Shown here: piece by piece, positions 1 to 11,000 of the stretch
How the letters are laid out: each line of letters starts with the position of its first letter
Position numbering within the stretch: position 1 is the stretch's first letter
NCBI RefSeq assembly: GCF_028372415.1
Contig: NC_092878.1
Span: 30,967,903-31,031,902 of the forward strand
DNA from: Notamacropus eugenii
Taxonomy: Eukaryota > Chordata > Mammalia > Diprotodontia > Macropodidae
Length of the DNA: 64,000 bases
Reading direction: 5' to 3'
Notes under the pieces: generated by a model
What the model was told of the DNA's origin: nothing
The model's input: the letters and a program-made list of their open reading frames with translations, nothing else
Database searches by the model: none
Translations under genes and position numbers: made by a program

Positions 1-899
1 GATAAGGGGAGAGGATAAAGGAAGGACTTCAGAGGGGTGGGTAGGTTAAGGAATAAGAGGGCAAGGTAGCAGGGAGAAGTAAAGCGGAGGACTGGGCGGG
101 GGGATAGAATAAATAGGGTGGGAATAGGGAGGAAAATGCACAACAGATCATTGTAGCTTAGACTGTGAATGGGGCAAATTTACCCACAGAATGGAAACGG
201 ATAGCAGATTAAAAATTTTAATTAAAGAGTTTGTTGCTTTCAGGAAACAAAAATGAGAGATGAACACAGATAAAATAAAGGACAGGGGTAGACGTTCGTA
301 TGTAAAAAAGAGCAGGGATGGTAATCATGATCGAAGACACAGCTTAAAGTTAAATAGGTTTAATCAAAAGTAAAAGATAGAAAAGCGACACTGTGTCGAT
401 GATGTTATTCAACATTGTCTTGGACCATTTAAAACACCTGGACACATTCCTGCCAGAACAGACACAGGAAGTGTATGAACATGACCCTGAAACACTTGAC
501 TCAGATCTAAATAATTGAAGTAATGTTTATTTATTGATCATGGGTAGGCAAAGCCAATATAAATTTTTAAATGACAGTTTTACCTAACTAATCTATTCAG
601 CGTCTTCCCAATTAAATTACTAAAAAATTATTTTACTGAGTTAGAAACAACAACAAAGGTCATTTCTAAGAACAAAAGGTCAGAAACTTCAAAGAAACCA
701 GGAAAAAATATGTCAAGGAAGATTCAGCAGCATCAAGACTTAGACTGTATTATAATGTGAGAGCATTGTTGTAAACAAGGATAATTTCAATTATTTTTAA
801 TGAAAACTTTCTTACACAGATAAAACATATGCAGTGAAGAATAGAAGGAATGCAGAAAAGTGGGAAAATAGTTTCCTAGACAGTCTCTCAAATAGGATG
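1..899. other. TP53BP1 intron, no gene seen
   Basis: AT-rich intron upstream of the penultimate exon; only purine-rich and degraded repeat-like sequence. No conserved splice-flanked open frame. Confidence 0.5.
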
Positions 900-1165
900 T
901 GATTGGGTTGGAATTTTTCCGTGGTGTAGGAAATGATGAGCTGGTTGTTGTAGAAAAACATGGAGACTTTCATCTATGAAGGAAGATGCTATCTACCTTC
1001 AGAGAACAGATGATGGGAGGAAGTAAGCATAGTATGTCTTAGATATTTTTGCTTAAGTGTATATGGATATATTTGTAGATATCTATGTATATGTCCCCAG
1101 ATCCATACTTCATTGTAGCCTCCTCTAGGGTGGGAGGAAAGGGAGGGGCAAAATAAAGTAAAAAG
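900..1165 (+). repeat. L1 3'-end fragment
   Basis: Shares the 'gaaatgatgag...ttgt...aaaacatgg-agactttcat' and 'gaagatgctatctaccttcagag' pattern with the L1 3' end at 57560-58260, followed by a TA/GT-rich stretch and a G-rich, A-rich tail. Confidence 0.5.
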
Positions 1166-1359
1166 GACAAAACCAACAAAGAAGCAAAGCTGGGCAACTT
1201 TGAAAACAACGTGTAGTGTTTATCTTATAGGTTTTCTTGAAATGGAAATGTATTTTTATATTGAATCCTTTTACGGTCTACTGTATACAGGGCAGGTTTT
1301 CTTTTCTTTTCTCACTTTGTATTTAAATTTAAAATAAAAAATTCGCAAAAAGAAATGTT

Positions 1360-1900
1360 ACAAAATAGGAATGACAAATGGGGCAGTCTTTTGGAGGGAA
1401 TGGGATGGAATGGGATCTCTTGAACAAGTGTAGAGATCAGCCTTGTTAAGCCCCACTTCTTCGTGTGGGATAGGAGTGAAGGACATACAGTAACAGAAGG
1501 TATCTGAGTGTGAGGAAGGAGAAGACGTACCTTACGGTGAATGACCTCAGTTTTTTCCCATAAAATACAAGGAGGCAAGGATCTCATCTGCCTTTGTTCA
1601 GCAGCACTTGTGCCAGGAACGATCCAAGGCTGAGGCTTGGCAGCTTACAATCAGTGATAGGATAAGGGGCCTAGGGACTCAAGAAAGGATTGTGTAGAGC
1701 TAAACTGGTTCACCAATGGGATCCAAGAGAATTAGTCCTGAAGTTAAAGGTTTTTGAAATGTGTACAAGGATTTGCATAATTTAGAGCATTTAAAAATGT
1801 TTCTGACCTCTGGGAGGATAGGTTCGGGAGTGACCCTGAACCAGAGGACCAGTTAGACTTGAGATAATCAGAGCAGTGGAGGGGGTAAGCCTACCAGGAT
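1360..1900 (-). repeat. L2 LINE fragment (antisense to TP53BP1)
   Basis: The 'gggatggaatgggatctct' and 'gaatgacctcagttttttcc' segments correspond to the reverse complement of L2 ORF2. The match is clear to about 1600 and weaker beyond. Confidence 0.55.
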
Positions 1901-2116
1901 CTCCACACTAAGGCCTAAAAAGAAGAGTTTTGAAGGCTTTATTTGCAGAAATTATGAATGTGCAAGAGCGTGCTCCTTCAGGAAGCCTGCTTTTCAAAAC
2001 ATCCAAATATACGAGAACTCTCTATGTAGGGTTATTGATTCTCTTGTTTTCCCCCAAAGAAGATTAAGACCTGCGTTTGCTCTTTTCCATCTTTGATTCT
2101 GTTCCCTTTTTTGTAG

Positions 2117-2262
2117 GCACCCCCGTGAGAATCCTTTCCATAATCTGAAGGTCCTTTTAGTATCCGACCAGCAGCAAAATTTCCTGGAACTCTGGTCTGA
2201 GATCCTCATGACTGGGGGAGCAGCCTCAGTGAAGCAGCACCACTCAGTTGCCCAGAACAAAG
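2117..2262 (+). CDS. TP53BP1: TP53BP1 penultimate exon
   Basis: 146 nt, entered after the second base of a Trp codon and left after the first base of an Asp codon. It encodes 48 full residues, ending HHSVAQNK. It covers the start of the second BRCT repeat, with the [14 protein letters not shown] strand/helix segment. Confidence 0.95.
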
Positions 2263-2905
2263 GTATCTATTGAAAGGATGTTAGGAAGCCCCTGCTTCCC
2301 CAAGAAGTGCATTGTTCCTCTTGCCAACGGCAGGCTAGCTTTTATAATGACTGGGCCTTGTGGTCAAAGTTCCTGTCCTGACAGGTAGATCTTGCTCGTG
2401 TTCTACTGAGAGAAGACAAGCAACTTGAAGAGGTGAGGTGAGCCACCATGACACCAGCACAGGGCTGTTCTTAGTTTCCGCTTGGTTCCAGTGATGTATT
2501 TGCCAAACCTTTTCCCAGACACAACCATTCTCTGGGTTCAGGGATGCTCACTATGGTATCCTTCTACTGAAACGTCCTAATTCAAATAGGTATTTGATGG
2601 ACGGAACAGGTGTCTAGTTTGGGCAAAGTGGAATGGGCTGGCTAGAGGGCACGTCCTTCCTCATAACAGAGGGCTGTGATGTATTTCTTTCCATTTGTTT
2701 TCTGCTCGTTCTTTCAGATGTTGCTTTGGGGGTATTTGACGTTGTGGTGACAGACCCCTCGTGCCCTTCCTCAGTGCTGAAGTGTGCAGAAGCGTTACAG
2801 CTGCCCGTGGTGTCACAAGAGTGGGTGATCCAGTGCCTCATTGCTGGGGAGAGAGTTGGATTCAAGCAGCATCCGAAATATAAACATGATTATGTCGCTG
2901 ACTGA
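2117..2905 (+). CDS. TP53BP1: TP53-binding protein 1, C-terminal part (last two coding exons)
   Basis: Coding segments are 2117-2262 and 2718-2905. Exon 2117-2262 follows a TTTTTTGTAG acceptor, begins in the third base of a codon and reads [20 protein letters not shown] onward. Its donor is AAAG|gtatct. The last exon follows a CTTTCAG acceptor, starts G|AT and reads [11 protein letters not shown], through [11 protein letters not shown], to KYKHDYVAD and a TGA stop at 2903-2905. This is the second BRCT repeat of TP53BP1 and is almost identical to what I recall of the human C terminus, which ends DYVSH. The W of SQEW is the conserved BRCT tryptophan. The family role is a chromatin-bound scaffold at DNA double-strand breaks that promotes end joining and binds p53 through the tandem BRCTs. 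Earlier exons lie upstream of the window; I looked for the preceding BRCT exon in 1-2100 and did not see it. The gene converges tail-to-tail on TUBGCP4, as in human. Confidence 0.96.
2718..2905 (+). CDS. TP53BP1: TP53BP1 last coding exon with stop
   Basis: 188 nt including TGA at 2903-2905. It encodes [10 protein letters not shown] through [10 protein letters not shown]-like C-terminal residues. The phase matches the upstream exon exactly. Confidence 0.95.
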
Positions 2906-3070
2906 AGATGCTCGGCCCCATCAATTTCATTCCCTGCTATTGTGAAGACTGTGTTTTAACCAGGTTTTAAATGTGTCTTGTGTGTAACCGGACTTCATGC
3001 ATGGATCATTGTATATAGTTTTCTTTGCTGAACTTTTATGATAAAATAAATGTTGAATCTCTTTGGTTGT
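2906..3070 (+). other. TP53BP1: TP53BP1 3' UTR end with poly(A) signal
   Basis: A canonical AATAAA lies at 3045-3050, 140 nt after the stop, followed by a GT/T-rich stretch (ttggttgtagtaactg) typical of a downstream element. Cleavage is inferred at about 3062-3072. A longer alternative 3' UTR cannot be excluded. Confidence 0.7.
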
Positions 3071-4349
3071 AGTAACTGATTCTTTATCCTTTGTTTTTTT
3101 CTGAGTTTCTTTTGGAAGGAAGGAATAGGAGAAAAGAACATTACCTGTATGGCAGAGGTGCTTGAACCACTTGTTTTTAGTATTTTGAGAAATGTATTTC
3201 AATATAATTGGTTTCCTTTGTAATCCTATGTATTTCATGAATGTGAAAACAGTTCTTAGGAGTGGATCTACAGATTTCACCAGACTGCCAGAGGGGGTCC
3301 ATGTCAGGAAAATGATCAAGAACTCCCAACTGTACGACTTTTAAGCAGAAGAGAGTCCTCATCACCTTTTGGAAGAGGAGCATCTGGCCTTGCAGATAAG
3401 GGGGATGAGGGGCTTTCAGATTTGCTATTTGGTATTTAGTAGGCTTAGTGGTGACCATTTTTGTTTTTTCTAGTTAATTTTGTACCAAGACATTCCAAAG
3501 ATAAGTGGAGAATATTCTTTGCCTTAAAATATTTCTTTCCAGTGAGTATATGACTGGTAAGTTACATATACTTTCTCAAATATGAAATTACTAAACTTAG
3601 GGATGCTAAGACCCCACTGAACTCTGAAGGGCTTTCCTTTGAAGTATGGTAAGCTGTCCTGTGGAGCTAGCTAGCGGAGAGTATAGGACTGGGCTGGGAC
3701 CGGGTCAAAAGCTCTGAAGTCCTATAAAATGAAGTAGCTGCCTGAACACTTAGAAATTTTCAAAACTCCAAAAAGGCATACATTTAATTACTGTAACCAT
3801 GGCCCTTACTACCAAAACCAGTTAAGGTAGTCCCTTTGAGGTCTGTGGTAGAAGGAGAGACCACCTCCATCCATCTTTTTTAGGAGATACCTGAATATCT
3901 CCCCTTTCTTCCTGCTTTCTAAGAGACATCAATGGGAAAATCCCTGCTCAGTGACTGATTGCCTTGAAGAGTGAGGGGATATTAGACTAGTTTTAATCTG
4001 CTACACAGAGAAGCCAGTACCGTGGTGAGGGTTTAATAAATACTTATTTTGATGGTGTTACGACACTCCTGATGACCTAGGTTCAAGCCCTGTCTCTGCC
4101 ACACAGACTATTTCCACTTAACTCCTTGGCGCTCTGGGTACCTCTAAGGCCTGAGTTGCAGACTGGCTGCAGAGCTGCATTGATGGAGGGAGGGGAGTCT
4201 CCCATACCTCTGAAATACCACCCATCACCCCCCAGAAAAAAACAAAAAAACAACTGCTAATTGCTTCTGCTTTCGTAGTGCTAATATAGTTGGGTGTGGA
4301 ATTTGTGACTTAAACTACTAATGCCCTTTTATAGCTGAAATTTCACATG
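3071..4349. other. Intergenic gap between convergent TP53BP1 and TUBGCP4
   Basis: No conserved exon seen. A degraded MIR-type SINE is recognisable at about 4045-4140 (gttcaagccctgtctctgcc core). The open frames here lack coding character and are treated as chance. Confidence 0.6.
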
Positions 4350-5028
4350 GGGTCTTTATTCTATTTCCCTCCCGCCCGCCCCCAGCTTCTGTACATCTTA
4401 ATTCTCTGACAGACACAGCCACTTAATCATTAAGTTGAAGCTGAGATAGTTGGAAGTTGTTTGATTTTTTGATTCATGGATTAAGATCTTTTAGCTTCTT
4501 CAAAGACAGTGGAAAAACTGTGAATAAGGAAGAACAGCTATCAAGTCAATAGAAAGTTTACCTGTTGCCCTTCTTGCTAATGACATCTAGAAATCTAATG
4601 TGCAAAAACGATCCTCTTTCCAAATGTGTGCCATAAGCAGATCTGACTTTCCGGTCATATTATAACGATTGTTCAGAATGTATTTCTAATAGAAGTACAC
4701 GTTCAGTCACGGTCACTTGACTATTAACTAAGTCATGCTTTACCACCAAACTCATAGAAGGAGGATTAATAAACTCTTCTACAAGGCCAGAAAAAAATTC
4801 GCTTCTGTTTTGATGTATAATGAAGCTAACTTTTTTTTTAATGGTGACAAATGATATCCTTAGTACAAGTTAACGGCTTCATGACAAGAGAGTGGATTAA
4901 ACTGCATTTCTCAGTTATAAAAGTAGAAGAGAATGTTTCCATGAACCTTCAGCAACAGACGGAATCACCTCTGGACGGATGGAAACTGCAATCTTGCCAA
5001 CTTAGCTCCTGAATCTCAACCACAGGGT
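4350..5028 (-). other. TUBGCP4: TUBGCP4 3' UTR with candidate poly(A) signals
   Basis: Reading the minus strand downstream of the stop, a variant ATTAAA is at 4837-4842 (beside an A-run) and a canonical AATAAA at 4355-4360. Which is used cannot be decided by eye, so the 3' UTR is about 190 or about 670 nt. No other gene is seen here. Confidence 0.45.
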
Positions 5029-5041
5029 TCATACCCCAAAA
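5029..5041 (-). CDS. TUBGCP4: TUBGCP4 exon 18, 13 coding nt and stop
   Basis: After acceptor tttgcag the sequence TTTTGGGGTATGA completes Ser663 and adds F-G-V and the TGA stop (5029-5031). Human, as I recall, ends SFGM, so the last residue differs. Exon 17 plus this exon keep the total at 666 codons. Confidence 0.88.
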
Positions 5042-8000
5042 CTGCAAAAGAAAAAGACACCATCACATACTTTTCCTGCAAAGAAACTATAGATGTGAGA
5101 CAGTTTCACATTCAAAATCAAGGAATCGTAGATAGCTCCTAGCCTGTCTTCTGTTACCATCAAAAGATCAGCTGGGAGGAGGCTTAGAAAAAATTACTAA
5201 GACCAAAGAAGTCTTTTTTTTTCTCTTTAGGAAAAAGTTTGAAGAAAGATAAATGGTAAAACTGAGCAAATGATTCCTACTATGCCCTCTTGCTCACAAA
5301 CCCACACTATAAGAAGGGAGAAAAAATCGTACTGAAGAGACTGTTCAGTATAAAAAAGCTTGATCTTTTTACATGAGGCAGCATGACACAGGCAGAGGGC
5401 AGCCCACTGGATATAAAGTCAGAGAAGCTGAATTCAGTACCTGGTACTGCTATTTATGTGACTTTGGGCAGTCTGAGACATTAGGTGTCAATTTCCTCGT
5501 TGTAAAATAAGGGGGTTGGAGTAGAAGATCCCTCCGGTGCAGTGTATGATTCCAGGAACCTAGTCAGCTGAATACCTAACCTGTGCCTACCTGCCCAGAG
5601 TCCCACCAGCCTGGGTGTAATACTTGTTGTAATCCAGTCGTAGCAGTAGTTGAGCCAAATCTGAGTTTATTTGATGATTCCGGACGCTGGAAAGGATCTT
5701 AAAGAGGAGTGAAGACTGACGGCTAAAACCCTGCAGGAAGGAATAACAGGGATTCAAGCGAATTCACCCCAAAACCTCATTCTTCTTTTACCTATAGCTG
5801 GAGAAGATGAAGAGTTTCATAGGAAGTGCCTTGAAGTCCAGGGGACTGATTGTGGCTGTACACCAGGGCAAGTGCAGGGAACAGTAACAAATGCCAACTG
5901 ACTGCTCTACCCAGTGCTGGGTCACAGATACAGGGTGGGCGAGGAAGGGTCTTGTACCTAGTAGGGATGGTGTTACAGGCCAAGGAGCAGTCACAGGCTC
6001 CAGGCTATGCACTGAGCAAGCAACAACTTGAGAAACAAGCTATGTGGCCCTGATCTGGGGAGTGGGGCTGGCAGCTGAGGGTGGGAAGGGGTCTCAGTTT
6101 CAGCATCAAGCCTAGTCTGAAGCTGGTAGGATAATAACCAAGGCAAGAATTCTAGACCAAAGGGCACCCTTTGTTCTGTCATCCTAAATTGCAGAGCTTT
6201 CCTGTGATAGTGGCTGATTCCAGCAGCAGTCCACTGGAACTCCAGTAAGCAGCAAGCCTCCAATTGTGTTGCTCAGACCCCAAACCAGGCCAGGAACCTG
6301 CAGAGCTGTGATCGTGAGGAAGGCACTCATTTCACCTTGGATCAAACCTCTCTGGGAGCACTGGAAGCTTGCAGGTCCAGCCTGAACTTCCCCTGAGACC
6401 TTGGAATAACAATAATACCCCCCAAAACGCAGCATCAAGACCCAAGAGGACACAAATATAGCCCAGTCTGGACTTCACATAAAGACTGAAATCGAGAAGT
6501 AAGCTGGAAAAATGAGCAAACAGAAAGAAGAATCCCACCATAACAAATTATTGGTGAGTCAAGCAGACGCAGAAGAAAAAAATGACTCCAAAACATCTAT
6601 AAGCAAAGTCTTGAAGAAAAATACAGCTTGAGTACAAGTTCCTAGAAAGGAAGATGCAAGAGCTTACTTTTTCAATGCACAAAGACTTTTTCTTGTTTTT
6701 TGCGGGGGTTCCAAATTCACATATTCCCTTCACTCCTTACGAAACCCAGTAAGAAAGCAAAAAACTCCAAAACCTATTACAAGTATGTCTAGTAATGCAA
6801 AACAAAGTTGCACGTTAGCCAAGTTGAAAGCTTAAACAATTTTCTTTATACATAAAAGCAGTAGAGGAAAAGAACTGGATGGAACACAGAATTAGAGAAC
6901 GAATAGTTTGAACAAGAAGAACAACCGTACCCATGCAAAAGACTCCATGAAAATCAGAATGGGCTAAAGAAAAGAGAACGATTTCATGAGACAAGAAATA
7001 TTAAAACAATGTCAAGGAAACTGCCTCCATCTCTGGGAACCAGAAGGCAGTGTCAGTTATCCGGTAGGGATTTGTTAACCGTCTATTGTGCCTGGAGTGT
7101 GCTGAGCACTTCAGATACGGATAGAGGCACAAGGTAGTTTCTGTTCTCAAGGAGGAAACAACTGTGTACAAACGAGCTGGACACGTGGTAGATCTGAAAT
7201 TCTCCAGAGAAGGAAGGCCTCCCAGTGAAGGGGATCAAGAAAGACTTCCTGGAGAAGGCAATGTTTCAGCTGGATCTTGAAGCCAGGAAATGGAAATGAC
7301 CAGAAAGAGAATTCCAAGCATAGGGGGCAATGACAAGGCCTGCAGTTTGGAGACAGAAAATCATGTGGGAGGAGGAGTAAGGAGGCCAGTGACACTGGAT
7401 CACAGAGTACGTGGTAGAAAGGCAGCAGAGGGCTGGGTATGGAGGGCTTTGAATGCCAAACAGGGTTTTATACTGGATCCCGGGGGTTATAGGGAGCCAT
7501 TGACATTTACTGAGTAGGAAGTTGACATGGAGAAATCTGCACTTTTAAGAAGATTAATTTGGGAGACGAATGGAAGGAAGGTGGACTGGAGTGGGGAGAG
7601 CCTAGAGGCAGGGAGATCAACCAGTAGGCTATTTCAATAGAAAAGGAATGAGGTAATAAGGGCAGGTACTAGAGCATTAGGTGCAGTGTCAGAAGAGAGG
7701 GATATAGGACATGTTTTGATGTAAAATCAACAGGACATAGGAACAGATTGGATATGGGGAGTAAAAGAGAGTGAGGACTTGAGGATGAGATCTAGGTCTG
7801 GTGTTATCCTCAGCAGTAACAGGAAAGTTCAGAAGAGGATAGCTTTTTTGGGGAAAGTTAATGAATTCAGTTTTAGACATGTAGAATTTTAAGATGTTTC
7901 TGGGAGGAAGCCAAGAGGGCAGAGTAGCATGAAGCAGTATAACAAGCTCCATCCCCTAAAAAACCAAATTACTCCAAACAAATTTAGAAAACTCACCAGA

Positions 8001-11000
8001 CTGAATCTTGATGGGTAAATCTAGGAAAAGTAACACTGAGTCATTTGTCCACTCCAAGTCATTCTAGGGAGAAAGATGGAGAGGTCTGCGAATACTGGGG
8101 ATGAAGTCTGGTACAGAGCACCCCAGGCATGAAATACTGCAGCTCTTAGGGAGACACTGTGTACTAAGGCAAGAGGAAACCCCAGACCCATATTAGGGCA
8201 CTGCATACAGAAAGCAGGAACAGGTGTTAACTGGCACTTTTGGTAGCCACTACCCAATTCTGGGTCACAGATTCTTGGCAGACTGAGAAGGAAACCTGTC
8301 CCAGGGGGTGGTAATCCTAAACCAGAGAGTACAGAAGTAGTAATGATGTGGGTCCCAGAATGGGGTGCCAGCTTCTAGCCCAGTGTGATCACCTGTAGAA
8401 GAATAACCCTCGTGGGAATTCTAGACCAAAGGGGAGCTGACAACTCCATCACTCTGAACTGGCAGCTTTCCAGGTAGCTGGTAGGGTAAAGTCCAGCAGC
8501 CTACTGCTGCTCAGATCCAAACCCAGGGCAGGATCTTGTAGAGCTCAGATCAAGAGGCAGTGATCAGACTTTGCTCAGGATCAGACCACTTTGGGGACAC
8601 CCCAAATTACAACGTTCAATACTCCAAGAAAGCAGCCACAGGATCTGCCTAGACCTTCCCTCCAGAAGTGTGGAGGGCCCATGCCTAACATCAAGTTTGA
8701 AGTTAGGAAGTAACTATTATGGTGGCAGGGAAGCTCCAGACAAGCCTCCATGAAAAGATTACTCCAAAATATCTAAAAGCAAAGCCTAGAAGAAAAATAC
8801 ACCTTGGGCACAAACTCTCTTGTAATTGTTGGAAGAGACAAAGCAAGAGTTTTTAAAAAAAGAGATGAAAAGCATTTTTGTAAATTAAGTGAGAGCATGT
8901 GAGGAAAAAAATGGAAAGGAAACAAGAACTATGGATGAACAAACTGAAAAAGGAATGAACAGCTTGGCACAAAAGGTGCAGATCCTTGCTCAAGCAACAA
9001 ACTTCCTGAAATTAGAATGGACCAAAAAGAAGCCAATGATTCTATGAGGCATCAAAAAATATTAAAAGTCAAAAAGGCTGGAAAAAATAGAAGAAAATGC
9101 AAGGAATCTCACAGCAGAAACAACCGAACTGGGAACCTCATCAGGAGAAAAAAAATTTAAGAATCATTGAACTATCTGAAGCCCATGGACAAAAATAAGA
9201 GCCTAGACATCTTACTTCAAGAACTCGTAAAAGAAAACTGCTTATATCTCTTGGAACTTAGAGAGCAAAGCAGAAACGGAAAGAATCGACCAATCACGTC
9301 CAGAAAGAAACTCCCAAACTAAAATTCCCAGGAACATCATAGCCAAAATCCAGAGCTTCTGGGTCAAAGAAAAAATCCTCCAAGTTGCCAAAAAGAAAGA
9401 ATCTAAATATCAAAGAGCCACAGTTGGAAGCATACATGATTTAGCAGCCATCAGTATAAGGAATGGAGAACTTGGAATACAGTATTTCAGAAAGCCAAAG
9501 ACTTAAGGTTAGAGCCAAAAATAACATCAGTAAAACTGAGTATCATACTCAGGACTAAAAATTGACTTTTAATGAAACAGAGGACTTTCAAGCATTCCTA
9601 ATGAATGCTTGGTAGAAACTCTGAAGTTCAAACACAGGAGTTAAGAGAAAAATAAAAAGGTAAACAAAAATGAACAACGAAAAAGGCCTAGACAAGTGTA
9701 ATTGCTTACATGCAAACATGGGGAGATGATATGTCACCTGAATCCTATCATCACCAGGAGTCATATGAAATCTAATTAGGCAAAGCCTGGGAGTGGTTTT
9801 GCTGATGTCTTGGTGATCTTAAAAGAATGGAAAGAGGGGGGAAGTATGATATATTCAGGAGGGAGGGAAGGGAAAGGTTAGGGAAAACTACTAACTTTTG
9901 GGGCACAGCTCCCAATTGCTTTCCAGAATGGCTAGACCAAGTACAGCTCTACTGACATGATGCATTAATGTGCCTATTTTCCTATATATTTTCCAGCATT
10001 TGCCATATTCCTTTTTTGTCACTTTTGCCAAACTGAGGAACATGAAGTGGAACCTCAGAGCTGTTTTAATCTGTATTTCTCTAATTATTAGTGATATAGG
10101 CATTTTTTTCATTTGACTTCTGAGAGCTTGGATTTCTTCCTCTGAAAACTGCCTGTTTATAGCCTTTGACCACTTGACAACTGGGAGACTTATTCTTGTG
10201 AATCTGAAATATTTCCCTTTAATTTTTAGAACTATGTCCATTATCAGAGAAAATTGCTGTAAATATTTTTCCATTTTTGCTTCTCTTTCAACTTTAGCTG
10301 CACTGGTTTTGTGCACAATCAAAACTGTCCTATGATCCTCTCTGTTCTTTGTTTGGGCATGAATTCTTCCCCTCTCCAAATATCTTACAGGTCATTTCTT
10401 CCTTGCTTTTAAAATCTATTTATGATGTTACCCCTTATGTCTAAGACACATACCCATTTGGCTAGTACCTTGGTATACGGTATGAGATGTTTAAACTATT
10501 TACTAGTTTCTGCTAGACTGCTTTCCAGTTTTCCCAAGTTTTTGTCAAATAGCAAGTTCTTACCCTAACACCTGGGATCTTTGGGTTTATCAAATACTAA
10601 GCTACTGGGCTCATTTGCTTCTATATATTATATACCTAATATGTTTTCCTGATCAGCCTATTTCATAACAAGTACCAAATAATTTTGATGACTGTTTTGT
10701 AGTATAGTTTAACATCTGGTACTGCAGGCCTGCTTCCTTCCCTCTTTTTATCACTATTTCCCTTGAGGTTTTTAGTCTTTTATTCTTTCAGATAAATTTT
10801 ATTATTTTTCTTAGCTCTATAAAGTAATCCTTGGATAGTTTGATTTGAATGGCACCAAAGAAGTAAATTAATTTAGGCAGCAGTCATTTTTATTATGTTG
10901 GCTCAGCCTACTCATGAGCAATGAATATTCTCCAATTATTCAGATTTGTCTTAATGTTACGAGTGTTCTGTAGTTGTATTCATACAGTTCTTGTGATGAC

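Noticed and set aside
1600-1660. Text faintly like U6 snRNA (cagcagcactt...ggaacgat)
   Set aside because: Only short stretches agree, with no U6 ending or promoter, and it lies in L2-like sequence.
9891-10379. 162-codon minus-strand open frame with [11 protein letters not shown]
   Set aside because: Part of a decayed L1 ORF2, not a host gene.
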